Shown in pieces: positions 1 through 23,500 of a DNA stretch of 64,000 nt. The notes under the pieces are model-generated. The model did not search any database, was not told the DNA's origin, and saw nothing but the letters and a program-made list of their open reading frames with translations. This stretch comes from Gavia stellata. Taxonomy: Eukaryota > Chordata > Aves > Gaviiformes > Gaviidae. Both the position numbers and the translations under genes were made by a program. The stretch is from positions 10,330,430 to 10,394,429 of the forward strand of contig NC_082595.1 in NCBI RefSeq assembly GCF_030936135.1. The letters run 5' to 3'. Numbering within the stretch: the stretch's first letter is position 1; each line of letters begins with the position of its first letter.

Positions 1-3000
1 CTTGTTGCTACCACAGCTGCTTTCTGGGTCAAAGGAACTAATTTGATCATAAAATCATGTAAGAGGGTTTTAACCTTCATTATTTCCAACTGCAGACTAA
101 TTTAAATGCAGTATTCAAAAGGCCCTGCAGCGCAATTACACAACTAACTGCGGGAAGATTAATGGCCTTTAATTGTGCCATAGCAGCAAGGTGATACAGC
201 ATCCGCACTTTTTTCCAAGATTTCTTCTCCAGAAGTGTCACCTCCACCCCTCCCTGGAGTCCCACTAGCCCCTTCCCCAGCAAGCATCTTCTTGTGCATG
301 GCAACAAATTCAGCCCTGCTGCATAGAAACCCCTCACTGCCCTGTGATATTCCATACGCACAGAGGCAGTTTATTTATTTGGGCTTATTTGGGAAAATAC
401 TTCCTCTATTACCCATTGTTTGCAAGCAGCCCTTCTTGCTGGCTTGGTGCAGGCGGGAGCTAGGACTGAGCAGAAGAAGTCTTCCCCGGTCCATGGCTCC
501 AGCCCAACCTGGGCTCAGAGCAGGAACCTGCTGGCTTTGCTGATGAATGGACCACTGGTGTAATGAGTGCCTGTGAGGTCTCATGCAGTCTTTCGTTCCA
601 TCAGATAAGTGCAAATCAGTGGCAGCATGATAGATCTGGACCTGTGCTGTTACCCAGGTCAGCAAAAGCGGATGCTAAGTGCTCCACACTCGCTGAAGGT
701 CCTTGTACCAGCACTGAGCGTATGAGAGGCAAGTTGGTTACTGGTGGAGCAGGAAACACATCCAGTACCTCCGGCTGGCAGCAGTCAGTGCAAAAGCCTG
801 AAGCCTGGGTACCTTACAAGTACCCCCAGCTTGGGTGCTCTCTACTGCTAAAGTCGGGCCAAGTGATCTTCATGGCCTTCTCTGAATTTAGGAATCACTG
901 TATGTCCAGAAAAGCAGCAGCAGTTTGAAACGGTTAACCCTACAAAGGTGCTTCAGCTTTGCAGAAGGGAAGGAGGAAAACACAGGTGGAAAAGTTTACC
1001 TGCCATAAGTGAATTGCATTATTGCTATGCAAACATTAGCCCATTTCCTGAAAAGAGGACAGTGACCTCATTCGATCCTTGAAAAAGAAGATGAAACTTC
1101 TTTGTTTGGGGCTATTCTGGAATTCGATTGGGTTAGTAATGAAATGCAAGGTTAAACTGTGATAAGGATGTAACCATGGTAATATGGTAATGGCTGTTAA
1201 TGCAAGTTTGCAGGAGTGATTTGCGTGTAACCACTAAGAATGGTAACTTTATGTATTAATCAGGGTTATCCTTGGTAAAATAAATATGTAAAGTAGACAT
1301 ACACACACAAAAAAAGAAAGATATAAAAGGAATGCTTTAGGGTGTGCTTCTTTGGAGCTTTCCCCAAGGTAGCCCTTTCTGGAAACTCAACACTATTTAT
1401 TTTGCAATGGTCTAGCAGGAAAAGCAGCCATCAGCTGCTCTGGCTTTAGCAATGAAGAACATCAGCAATATCTTTTGATTTCTCCCTGAGCAAGGAAGAG
1501 GACCTCCTGCAGTAATTCTACTGCAGCAAATCATTACAGTGTTTATTTTAGATGGGTTTGTTTAACTGGGCTTCAGTTGATCTCAGCCTGACCCAACAGG
1601 CAAGATTTCCAGCATTAAAAAAATCTAAGTTGCAGGAAAAGCCTATAAATCAGGCCTCCCCAAAACCGTTTTGCACGTTTTCTCTTTCCACCCCTCATTG
1701 CAGGTCTTACTTGACCTGAGCCTTTGCTGACTGAAACAGCCCTTCCTCTTCTGTACTTACTATAGTCACCTCACTCTGATCTACAAGTGATTGCGTTAGA
1801 CACAGATGAGATTATTGCTTCTCCCTGGTGCAGCATCAGCATCCCTATTAGCCTGCCTTACTCCTTCTGTCTTGTTCCAAGGTTTCAGTCCCAAATATTG
1901 CTGTAACCTGGGGAAATATTTACGTCAATACAGTTTGCTGTGAAGGTCTTACTTGCCAGCGTATCACATGATTTGGTCTCTGCAGCAAGCTCTGCTAATA
2001 AAAACAAGGAAACACTAATGTAACTTTCCGTAAATCTCAGTGATCTATCTTTTTTGGGCTAATTACTTCATCTTTAATCTTTAGTCAGAGGGTAAACTAC
2101 CCAGCACAATCACTTCTCTTCAGGGGAACTGCATAATAAAAGTACAGGTAGTGAAGAAAGGCAGTAGCTAAAAAAACCTTCTACTCAGAAACGAGATCTC
2201 TTTTCAGCAATCGTCAGCACCTGCAGCCCTTATCACAGGGGAGCTGCTGGTGGTGACACCAAAGGTGAGGGGCAGGACTGAACCTCTACTGCCAAGTGAG
2301 CACCTGAGTCATCCCTGCCTGCGCGAAGAGAGGGTGTACTGCAATAAAACCCCTGCCTGCTTAAGATTAGAAGCCCAGTTTTTGGTGGTGTTTAGAAATT
2401 GATTAAGCAACATAGCTCTGTGACGGGATACCCTGTGCCCTCTAGGAATAGTATGATGCTGGTTAGGAAACGCTCTGAACAAATGTCATCCTTATGTATT
2501 AAAGTTCCTCAAATGCATTGTCTTTCCAGGCAGTACTTGAAAGTGGACTGAAAAAGTTATTAAGTTTAGCAATAGAACATGTCACAAGTCCAGAAACCAC
2601 AAGCCCTTGAATTTAGGTGCTGTGTGAAACCTGCAGAGAAATCCGTGTTACACAGTTCTCAGTGCCATGGTACAACAAGATATCATCATGACACCGATGA
2701 TTTCATCAGTTTTTGATCTGAAGCACCACTTCAAGCATCCCTGGAAGGCAGTGCTCTGAAGATTAAAGATTCCCCCTCTCTAGAAAACGATTGAACAGTA
2801 GTCAAAACACTGTAGAAGCGCCTGAAAGTGAGAGTGAAGTTCAAATGTTGTGGTCATTTTAAAAACCTTAAAGCTCTTAAAGGAATTATAGTTATCTGGA
2901 GCAAAATTATTTTTTTCCAGTCATCTTCATTATTTGCCATCACATGAATGATACTAATTTTCAGAGGTAACTAGCAAACTCAAGAAGCCTACAGAGCATT

Positions 3001-3329
3001 TTCTGACTTTGGAATCAAAACCAGGAACATCGTAAGTGCAATCACGGAAGCTGCAAAGTTCAAGGAGGCTCCATAATGCTTTCTGCCCTCTTCATGCACC
3101 CAGACATTTCAACCCTCTTACAGCTCAAGCCTCAGCGGATGGGGTAGGTCAGAGGAAAAAAAAAAAAAATCACATTGAGCATGGGGTGCTCTGCTCCCCA
3201 AAAGCTGATGGACCTCTACATCTCCCCTGGCAACACTCTAGTTTGGGTAACTTTGTCAAGCTTCTGAGCCTTCGAGGGCTCCTCCATCCTTTTGAAGCTT
3301 CCGTGGGGCTGTTACCAGAAAAGCTGGTC

Positions 3330-3795
3330 ATAAAAGGACTCTCTAACACTTGTTTGTATGTTAGAAAGCAGGCATTCTTTATTGAATTTTTATACATATT
3401 CACCTTATTGCCGAGATCTTATTAACATATGCTAACGTCCTTTGTGCATGCTTGTTAGTGTCCCCGGGTGGTCATCGGGGGTCTTCAGATGAAGGCTCAT
3501 ACTCTTCTTCATTGTGTTTGCTGATTGACCTTTGTTTCTGTGCAAGCTCAGTCCTGGGGTCACGTATATCATGTCCTTCAAGGCTGGTTTTGTACGCATC
3601 TTGCAACTTCCTTATCTTCATGGTTCCATGCACCTGCTCCTCCAAGGCCAAGGCTGTCTAAAGTGAGATCACCCTGGAGCTCCCTATCTTACAACTATTC
3701 CAGTTGTTTCTAAATTACAAAAGATTTCTTTCTTTGTTTTGGTTACATCTATTGAGCAATAGCTCTAATTGTCCGTCTGCCAGAATTGACACAGG
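3330..3795 (-). mobile_element. Possible old solo LTR remnant (weak)
   Basis: Read on the minus strand, this stretch has an AATAAA signal (plus-strand TTTATT at 3378-3383) followed by a short CT-rich tail, preceded by several hundred bases of non-coding sequence. That layout resembles the U3-R-U5 order of an avian endogenous retroviral LTR. I could not find a clean target-site duplication, a primer binding site or any internal gag/pol/env sequence, so the boundaries are only approximate. It may simply be unique intergenic DNA. Confidence 0.25.
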
Positions 3796-5350
3796 TATCA
3801 GAGCAGTGTCAAGATGAGAAATCATGGGATTTCTAGGCTTTAGGCATTAGCCTCTAAGTGAATTTCAGGCTTTTATCATTAGGCCCATAAGTGAATTTCA
3901 GTTGTTCTCTGGGAGCAGAAGATACACAAATTCAAGTTCTGTGGAGCCAGTTAATCATCCAAGGGTAAGTCATTCTCACCCTAGCAGGACAACGCTTCTT
4001 CATTCAGCACAGGATGTAGGTTTTGTCTAATGCCTGTAGGGTTGTTCAGAATTAGCTGATGAATTATTCTGAAGAAATCAAGTCACCTTCCAGGTATTAA
4101 TGGAAAAAACAGTATGCACAGGCTTAGAAACTGCGCTGTTAATTTCTTTTTCCCTTGGCAGCAGGCTGGACGATTTGATTTCTAAAAGAATAACTAACTT
4201 TTCCCTTATCTGCAGTCCCTCTTCTACCTTATCCAAACTAGTGATCAGCATCTGAGAAACCTTAGGACTGCCCCATTCTGAAAAAAAGAAATTGGGAAGT
4301 TTCTGGTTCAGCCTAGTGCAGGCTAGGAAAGCTTCTGAAGCCTTGAATACTTCCCTGGGATTTTTCCCAGCAACTTTCACAGTGCTCTAAGAACCAGGGT
4401 TAGCCCCTCATGTTCCTAAGTCATGCTGCTCACCAAGAATTTGGGTTTAGTAGTTCCCTACCTAACTTTTGAAAGCCAAGCAGGGGCGTGATTATGAAAC
4501 TAAACCTCAATTTTGCTCCTACAAGTCAGCTGGAGAAAAAACTTTCAAAATAATTTGTTAGGGTAAAGGCCAATTTCTCCATTAAGGAACACCTAGATAG
4601 AGAACTAAACTATCATCCAGAGATAACATTCTCTCTCAGTAGGTTTACTTTTCTTACTCAGGCAAAGCATTTCTTTCCAGCTGCTATGGTCAATAATGCC
4701 AATGATATTTTACTCAACTGATTAAGTATCATCCGAGACTCTTTTTCACATGGCTTTTACAAGATATTTTTTCAGGATGCACACACAAGTACAGGTAAAA
4801 TATAAAGAGAGACAAAACAGTAAGAAATTGCTATTACAGTGATAAAATAGACATCATAAACCAAAGTCACCTAGGCATGGAGAAAGGTGGCTTCTAATTA
4901 CACCTTCCCGTTCTCCAAAATCAGCTCACTAGGATGCACGTTCACTGCCTCGTCTACAAAACTGATGAACTCCGACCTGCAGAGATACAGCCACAGCGAC
5001 AGAACTTCTAGACTCACGTGAGGCATCTTTAACCAGATTTTTTAAAAAAAGAATTGTTTTCATGATAATTTTCCATCAGCATGGCGTTCATAGCTTTTGT
5101 AGGGTCTTGTGCCTGTTTCTAGAACTCATACTGCAAGGCCACAATGCCCTTTAGATAATTATTTACAACCTTTTTTAACGGCCTAAGCATTGTTAAAAGC
5201 AGAAGCAGTTTATTGAGAAAACACTGGAAATCGGCATCCTAGAGGCTGAATTTTGATCACACCTGATGTTAAGCAGGTATTAGCCAATTACTCACAAATA
5301 CATATATAGTTACAAATCAGTAACTATGCCTAACCATTGCCAGTACTTAG

Positions 5351-5372
5351 CCCCCCCCCCCTTTTTTTTTTT
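5351..5372 (+). repeat. C11-T11 homopolymer junction
   Basis: Eleven consecutive C are followed directly by eleven consecutive T. It is a simple low-complexity tract in intergenic DNA, prone to length variation and sequencing error. Confidence 0.9.
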
Positions 5373-6759
5373 ACTATGACATCCCTGCTGAAGTTCTTTC
5401 TACAAAGTTCAGGATATTATTGTTTTGTCTTCTGAAAGATGTTGTTTAATTGAAGATATAAATATTGATTTAGAACATGGTCAGATAAGGTTAGCTCATT
5501 GTGAAGCACAGCCAGAAGGAAATCCAGCAGGCTTCTAAGAAACTTTTCCAGCCTAGGAAGCAGCTGGACTGTTAGGCACCTGCCTATTTTATCCGTGCAT
5601 AAACCACATCACTTTCTGGAAGGGGTAACACCTGTAAGCTTTGGATACGTAGAGCACCCCCCCGCCCTGAAACAATTATCTGACTAATCATAGTCAGAAT
5701 GGCTTCACATGTCCCACTTACCTGATGAGGTTTCTGGTGTTTTCTTTCAAGACTGAGCATCTGCCAAAAAAAAATGGACTTTAAGGCAATAATAATTTTC
5801 TGTGATTGTTCCTTCCCAGCTGTGGGAATGTTTAAATTGCAATGGTGAGTGGGGATATAGCCTGCAGCTTTCATAGCGATACTATAAGGAGAATACGACC
5901 CTATAGTCCTGGTTGTAAAATGAAGAGCCCATCTGAAAGCTCAACCCACTGTTGAACTGGATGCTAGTGTTGCTTTATGACAAAAGGCTTGTGTTTCCTG
6001 TGCTCTACCGCACCTGCAAGCTCCTTCTGTGAAGAATCTCTTATATAAAAATAGCTCTGAGATAATCCCAGTTTTGTGAAGGGAGATGAAAAAACAACCC
6101 CAAACATTTTCTTACAGTGACTCTACTTTCTTTGAAGCAGGTTCCTCAAACTTACCTTGCTCACAGCTGATGCGCTGGGCTAAATGTCTGAGGATAAGTG
6201 ACAGAACCCTGGGAGAGTGTTCACAAGGGTCCTACGGTGCTCCCACTGAAGACAACTCCGGTTTTAGAAACAAAAGTTGGGCCACAACTGAATGTAATGT
6301 CTCACTCTATCCTCTCTAAGTTCTACCCTCTCTCCCCAGATAATCTCTCTACAGTTGGGTGCTTTATTAACATAATGTTTGCACTACCCTTAAGGAGATG
6401 ACACTGGATTGCTCTGCTTTAGGGGTTAACTGCACTTTCTTTTCCTCACAGACTTTTTCCAAAGCAAAGGAGGAGAAATCACTGTGCTAGAGCAGTGCAA
6501 CTCAACAACTGATGTTAATACTTTAATTCCATGCCCTGAGAGAATTTCTCTGAAAGCCAATACTCTTGTGTAGAATACATTTATATACCCTGCATACATG
6601 CACTGTACATATACGTGTTGATGCATGTTTATTAATGACGCAGTATGTAATTCACTTACAATTTTCCTGCATTAAATGGTAGCTTATAAGGAAAAAAATT
6701 AATCATTTTTAGACCATCAGCTGTATCAGCAGCTGTGAAAAACGGTAATCTTGGCTCTA

Positions 6760-9700
6760 ATCAAGTTACACATTTTACACTTTATTAGTAACATATAATG
6801 GTAAGGAATGATGCCACCCACATATACACATACGTACAATATTGCAATCGGAGAATATTCGTAATGAATTTTTAATTTTCTCTTGAAATAAAGAATGGGC
6901 CACTAACAAAACAAAAATATTACAGCAAAAATATTTGCTATCTTCATGAGAAGAACAAAGAAAGACATGAGCAGTAAATAACATGGGTCTTACATGGAAA
7001 TATATTTCTCTTAGGAGTACTTTTGGCTTAATTAATTCTAGTTCATGCATTAACAACACTTCTCCCTCTTCACAGACATCAGACCGAATGGTGGTGGTGG
7101 CGAAATCACGTGGGATACAGTAACTTAGGTTGTGGTCCATGAATCAGTAGCCTGTAATACTTAAGAAGGTGGTACATACATGTATTGAAAGACAGCAACC
7201 GAAAAGGTCACACGTTTCCATTCACACAGGAAAACTCATGAGTTCACAGAATGGAAAATAAAAGCAATAAATGCTTATAGCTTAACCCAGTTTCACTTCG
7301 TTGTAAATGCACAAGGTAGTCCAAAGATTTCTCAAAAAGCTTTTTTTTCATTAGGCAACATGGACTGGCAGCTCTAATTACACACTCCAGTGATTGTCTC
7401 TGAAACAACAGACTGTCTTGGACAAAAGAGATGACCAAGAGGATGAAGTTAGGAAAGCCCTATTAACCTGAAACGATTCATATGTATCCTTCCCACTTTT
7501 TCCCTTGTTCTTTCTTCCTCATAAAACATGAGTATTCAGCAACAGAAAGAGATGTTATTAAAGACAAGCACTCATCTACAAAATAAATGCTCTAAAGCAC
7601 TTATCGACAAGCTGAAGAAGAAAGCTCCTGATTGCAGCAATTGCACACTATGCCTTACAGGTCTGATATTTTCACACCCAGCCAACAGAAATGAGGGTTT
7701 TAAGGCCATGTTAGAAATCCTAAATAAAAATGGGTCAATGTTCTCTGGGTCTTTCCCACTGAAGTTAGCAAAAGTTTAACATGGTCTGGAAAGAAAGAAA
7801 GATAGAGTTATTTTAAAGACTAGTCTTTGGATCTTGTAGCTGCAAGTTAACAGTTACACATCCTGGTGGGCCCCTGGGAACTTGGAGGCAGCCCCCTTGC
7901 TTACGCTCACCATTACATGAGTTCTCTTGCATCCTCTATAGAGTTCTCTCAAAGTGATCAAAAGAAAAGCATATTGAAAAGCAAAAACTGATGCATGGGA
8001 TTGGGATGCCTCTCCTCACTTGGTTTCCCACTAGATCCTCTCATAGTTGACATGTAATTCCATTCATTAAATGATTACCTCTTTAAGCAGTTAAAATTTT
8101 TAGCTCCCACCTCTACTCTTACAGAGGGCTGAGCCAGAATCTGAAGGCTAAGAGAGTCAGAAACCCTATTTCCAATTCCAGATGGATGTTTGATTGCATG
8201 GATGTTGTTTGTTTAAAAACAAAAATTAAAAGCAAAAAAACCAAAGCCCCAACTACCCCAATTCTGCCATGAGAACCTCAGTTTCTTGACAGAGAGATGA
8301 TAAGATTATTGCATAAAATACTGGTTTGTTCTTTACTTCCTCTTTATTTTGCTGCTGAGCCTTTTATTTAAATACTTTATCATTGCCTGGAAATAGCTCA
8401 CAGGTTTCCAACTTTCAAGCTCCTTTCAGACAGGGAGTATTAAATCCAGGATGTAATTAAGCTTTCAGTATCAGGAATATTTTCTTTTCAGGGACGCAGC
8501 AGGGTTTCCAGCATGCCAAAATCTTGTTTGGACCTTTTCAGAGCGTACCCAAGTAATTTGGCAGAAGACAAAAAACACAAGGAGCCAGCAAGGCTAGAAT
8601 AGTTTTTTCAATAATCAGCTGAACATAACTAAAGAAACTGGAAACTATTAGTGAGCAAAGGAATTAAAAAATAAATTTTAAAAAGGAAGAAGAAAGCTCA
8701 ATCTTTGAAGTTGAACGTTCTGGATACTGCCAAAGACTTTCTATTGGACATTTGAAAACACTTCCCCAAAACTGCAAAGATGTTATCTTGTTAAGATTTT
8801 GCAACAGCAGAAGCACAAAGCAACCATGGGCCATGAACACAAATACTTACTGGATCTGTATCTTGTGGAAGAATGTATATATTTTGGCACATATTATTAT
8901 CATTTTTCCAAAGGGAAAAGCCACCCACAGATATCAAAAGGCAGGAACTTTCACTTTGCTCACTCAGGCTGAAAACATGTACATCCCTTGATGGGGCAGC
9001 TTATATCATAGCAAGTCATTAAATGTAAAGAACTGACATAATGAAAGCATCTCTACTTCCACTCCTATACTCTTGCCTGCCATTTGAATATCTATGACTT
9101 ACTTTTCCTATATTCAGCTACCTCACCAGAGGACTCTTCTCATAGAGCTCGCCTCTCCAGGTGCAGCAAGGTGTGCCCATTTTCTTTCTAGCACTGGACT
9201 TGGCAAAGAGACATGGACCCTTCTTGGAAAGGCAAGTGTTCCAAGCCTATCTAGCTTATTCTGATATTGCCGTTCAGTCTTCCCATGTCTGAAGCATTTA
9301 TTATATAAAATGTTAAATCAAGATCATCAAGTTTAGAGGCTAAGTTTACAGTGTCCTTTTTATATAAAAGGACTCTCTAAATCTACAGTGAAACAAGAAA
9401 AAGAAAAGCATTTAATGATACTTATCATATTGAAATACTATCTTGGAGTTAAAAAGTTCCCCATACCCAACTGTAACAATCCATGGAAAACTATGAGTAG
9501 GATTCCACCTTCTGGATGGCACTACATCTGTGGGAACTCAAAGAGACAGCATCATTGATGGTACTGAACCTGCAGGCTCAACTTAAAGGCTGCTAAAGCT
9601 TAAATGTTTGCAAAAAGTCCACTAACTCAGGTCTGAGCTTTTCAGTAATAGTAGGGCCTCAGTATTACTGTAGTGCTATCAGTTCTGTAGGTGTGTAGAT

Positions 9701-10993
9701 AGAGCACAAGGTAAAGGAGAATATTTTCAGAAGCACTGCAGTGAGAAATCCACATCCCAAATTCAGATAAATGTAGTAACACAAGGTGAATGTTAATGAA
9801 GTCCGCTCCTTTTGTAGTTAAGATGCATTATATAAACAGCAAACATTTCATCAAAGTGAAACATCACTATTTTCCTTTCAGTCATCCTTACAGCTTTTAA
9901 CAAACTGTAAAAGACGATTTAAGTTACACGAGCACAAAAATTTCACAAGACAAATGATACAATTCATCACGCAGAGAAATAAATGCAAAAAAGGATAGAA
10001 CACATTTTCTGATACTCAACAAATATTGAGAGGGGTTTAACACACAAATTGGAATTTCTTCAGCAGCACTGATTAAACTCAAGATGAGGCAAGGATCTTT
10101 ACAAAGTAAAGGCACCAGCTCTTTGTAAACACATACTCCTCTCACTTCAACTGAGAAAGCACTCAAAATATTCTGTGGAGGCAAACTGTGTGGTAGCGCT
10201 CCATTGCCTACAAATATTTCACAGTAGAGATATCAAAGGCCTTTCCCCTTTTTACTGTATTTAATTAGAAATGTTTTTTCTTCAATTTATCTAGTGGAAA
10301 CTCTTTAAATCTCCCCGGAAATGTTACAATCAATCTATAAAACAGTGTTTTCTCTTATCTGCCTTCTGATATCTATCAAGAAGTTTCAAGGCAAAAGAAA
10401 TACCAGATGCCAGTAAGAAATACACATGTTCGCAGTCATCTCTTGTTTTCAGTATTGTGCTATAGACAGTTTCCCAGAAGGAACCGTTGGCTTATATGAA
10501 AAATACAGATACATTTAAAAAAAAAGGAACTTGTGAACATCCTCCAGCTGTGCAGCTATCAACTCTCTGACTTCTCAAATGCACTAGCAAAGACTGAACA
10601 AGAAATTAACTACCTCTCAATTCTTTGGGGAAAAGAGGATTAGATACTTCGGATCATGACGACTGTACTTCAGGATTCCAGATTTTTTCAAGTGTGCGTC
10701 CTGAATGTACATGTCTCCCTGGCATGGAGAGTATTCACACAGTTCTTTACTAATGAAACTGCAAAACTTGAAAACTATTAAAATAAGTATTCCATACAAA
10801 GGTGAATTGTTTGCATCTTGGGCAAAATGAACTGAGCATCTTCATAATTTCCACTGCACAACTATCACCAATATCACCAAACACATTTTACTACTCATAC
10901 ACACAAATCCAGTGATTAGGCTAATTAATATTGTTCAGTATCCAACCAAACTTGTGTGTTTTTAGGTCATTTCTAGGTCACCTTCTTTCAGTT
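6760..10993 (-). other. FLVCR1: Probable FLVCR1 3' untranslated region
   Basis: This AT-rich stretch follows the FLVCR1 stop codon at 10994-10996 on the minus strand. No further coding exon or other gene is visible. It is bounded on the left by the AATAAA at 6781-6786. The assignment rests on position, base composition and the long 3'UTR known in mammals; it is an inference, and a shorter UTR ending at an internal signal is possible. Confidence 0.45.
6781..6786 (-). promoter_or_regulatory. Candidate distal polyadenylation signal of FLVCR1
   Basis: Plus-strand TTTATT reads AATAAA on the minus strand, about 4.2 kb past the FLVCR1 stop codon. A GT-rich stretch follows it in the sense direction, as expected downstream of a cleavage site. 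Long 3'UTRs of this order are known for mammalian FLVCR1. Other TTTATT hexamers lie nearer the stop, so the true end is not decided by sequence alone. Confidence 0.45.
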
Positions 10994-20569
<9,576 letters not shown>

Positions 20570-23500
20570 CTCGGCCGTCTCCCCACCCAGCTTCCCCGCT
20601 GGCAGCGGCGGCGGACGCGGCCCGGCTCTGCGGGCCAAGGTCACCCGGATCCGATTCCGGCTCCGCCGCCGGCACCGCGCCGCCTCTGCCCCGTCCCGGC
20701 TGCCCGCGCCCGGGCCCGGGCCGCGGCGACCCAGCCCAGCCCGGCGGAGCGGGGCGGAGCGGAGCGGGAGGCGGCCCCGGGGAGTGGCGGGGGGGTCTCG
20801 CCGGGCGGGGCGGCACTGCGCTGGCCGGGGCGGGGGGGGGCGGTGAAAGGCCTTTGCGGCAGCGCTGGGTGCTGGAAAGCTGGTGTGCGTGTGTACGTAC
20901 ATGCACCTATACCAATAGACGGACATGCACGCGCTCCTTACAGTCTTTCAAACTGAGCCTATAACGGCTCTCCGTGCGGGTGACTGAGAACCACACAGGG
21001 ATGGGAATGATGAACATGATCCCCACGACATCCCCCAGCAGCATAACCTCATTCCTGTAATCGCGTTCTTGGCCGATGTGTCCTCCGCAGGCAAGGCTGA
21101 GCGGGCACAGACCTGCGCTTGGCAGCTCGTCCCTCGCCCGCCTCCCGTGGGGCACAGCACGGGCCGCAGCGGCTGCCCCAGCGGCTGTGCCACGGGCACG
21201 CGGGCCGCACCGCTCCCAGCCCACTCGGGGAAAACCACGGGCCTTCCCCTGCCGTAACAAGATTCCTCTCTTCGCAGCGGCAGTGCAGAGAAACGTACCG
21301 AGGTGATGAGAGACAGACGTGCAGAGATGGAGGCCCGAATTGCGGCGGAGGGTGGGCAGGAGGGGTGCATGGCAAGGGCGTGTGCATCCACCCCAGCCCT
21401 TCATTGCCTCCAGAGCCGCAGGCAACACGTTCCTTGTTGCCGCTCAACCTCTGGAATGTGATTTGACACGTACCGCAGAAAACTGGCCATCTGGCTCACG
21501 TGCGGAGGCGGTTAGACATCACTTCAGAAAGCAATCTTCTCTTCAACCCTGCTCGGTGCATGTCTGCGCAGGAGCAGAGTCTGGCAGCCCCTCTCACGGT
21601 TTGTAATTCTGCTGCTGCAGACAACGTACCCTAAAATACCCTAAATAAAAAATACCCTAAAGTAGCCTAAATAAAAAGACAGATTATTCTCCAAAGAGCA
21701 TTAGGAAAATACAGAAATATTTAAGTTTGTTAATGACGTTAGAAGTATTTTACTGGCTTCTGTGGGAAATCATTTAGCGTGTGTTCAGCAAATAACACAC
21801 TGCACATTGTTCAGGGATATGGCAGAGCCTAATCAGATCTGTGTCTGTGTGGTACATGCACTTAGCCACCAGCCTTAAGTTCCCTTACTATTTATAAGTT
21901 GATATTTTACTCAAGATCAGGTGATCTATGCAAGCCACAGTTCCTGATCTTTCTTACAGCATGAATAATAATATGAACACATGCTTCAAAATATTAATTT
22001 GGCTATGTTTACTTTCTCTGAGCACTTAGCTGAGTAGCAGTGATGATTGCAGGCACCGTGGATTTTTAGACACTACTGGAAGTGAATCCTGAATTTGCAG
22101 ATCACAGGTGTGTGTTAGAAACCTGCTTTTTAAAAATAAAGTTAGCTATGTCAGATTCAGGCCCTTCTTGCCTCTTTCATTCATACCAAGAAAAAGCCTG
22201 ATTTACTTTTACTTTTCCTGCGTAAGAACAGATGCTAGGTAAATTCTTCTGAATTTCTCTGCCTGGCTTCACAGTTCAAGTGCTACGTGCTGTAGCAATG
22301 AAGCCTTTTTTAAACCAGGATTTCAAGAGGAAGAAGTGTAGTGGGAACTGAAACAAACATTATCAAGCAACAGAATAGCTGACTTTCACTTTAGGAACGT
22401 ATATCCGTGGTACATATTGACAGAAATGTGCTGAAAACACACCTGAGACTACGTCTAAGCTAGTACTTCCAGCAGTGCCTGTTCATGGTCACTGGGACCC
22501 AGTCATCCACGGTGCTGAAGTGCTACATCAATCCCTGGCACAGGCTGTGGGTTGGCCTTGGGGCCGTGACACTTTGGTTGGGTCATATAGACATAGCAGC
22601 ATCATCCTAAACAACTCTTGTTCTTTTGGAAGAAGGTGTAAACATTGATCTACAGCTGATTTCATGTAACACTTTTTCCTGTTGAATTTTGGATGACCTC
22701 AAAGTTCATCCAAAGATAACATTTACTCCTTTAAGAGAAAGGAAAATAGGCTTTGTTCTTCTCTCACTCTTCCTTTTCTTACTGTTGCACCCTTGGCTCC
22801 GTACAGCAGACAGAGCTGCTGCCAGCTAATACCCTCAGCGAAAGGTTCGAATTCAGCCTGTTCTAGAATGGCCGGCATGCGTTGGGTTTCACTGCCATAG
22901 TGCCCACAAAGCATCATCTCCTCTATCCGCCTTCTATCCGAAGAACTCTACCCGAAGTTCAGCACCCAGAGTGTCATCTGCTTCCTGCACAGGGATCCTG
23001 CACGGAAGAAATAACTAGACATCAGGGAACTGTAGAGGAAAAGAGGGAAGCCTGGCAGTGGAAGGAGCACCTGGATGAAAGCTACCTCCCATAAGGAGAG
23101 GAGACTTTTTCCAGAAAGAAGTAAGTTTATTTACAATAGATCGACACGAAGCCAAATCCACCTTTGCTACAGCTGCACTGATCTTGGTGAAATAAAACCA
23201 GGCTGATTTTGGTGAGGTACGGTCAATACAATTCCATCTTTGGGGATGTTTATCTCCAGAAGTACCTTCCTAAACAAGAAAAGAAAAAGCAAACCAAATT
23301 GACAGCATCAAGGCAAAGCTTTGATACTTATCTCCTGACTTTTTACACTCCTATATTTCATAGGCTTCACAGCCATTACTTCTGATTTACACCCATTCGT
23401 ATGAGAAGCAGGGCCAAGGACGTAGTTGCCCGGCAAGAGAAAGTTATCCCATGAGAAACATCCATTGCAGGAACTCACTTAAAATGCGCATCCTTGAATT

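Larger units (their letters stand above)
1..6760. other. Intergenic DNA beyond the FLVCR1 3' end
   Basis: No exon of a recognisable protein was found on either strand. The open frames here are all about 130 codons or less and resemble no family I know. By conserved vertebrate synteny VASH2 would be expected further left, but no VASH2-like coding sequence is visible. The stretch is mostly AT-rich single-copy-looking sequence with one possible LTR remnant near 3.3-3.8 kb and a C11/T11 homopolymer junction at 5351-5372. Confidence 0.6.

Noticed and set aside
22882-23094. Plus-strand 70-codon frame as SPATA45
   Set aside because: I could not match it to the family from sequence alone, and no splice sites or promoter support it.
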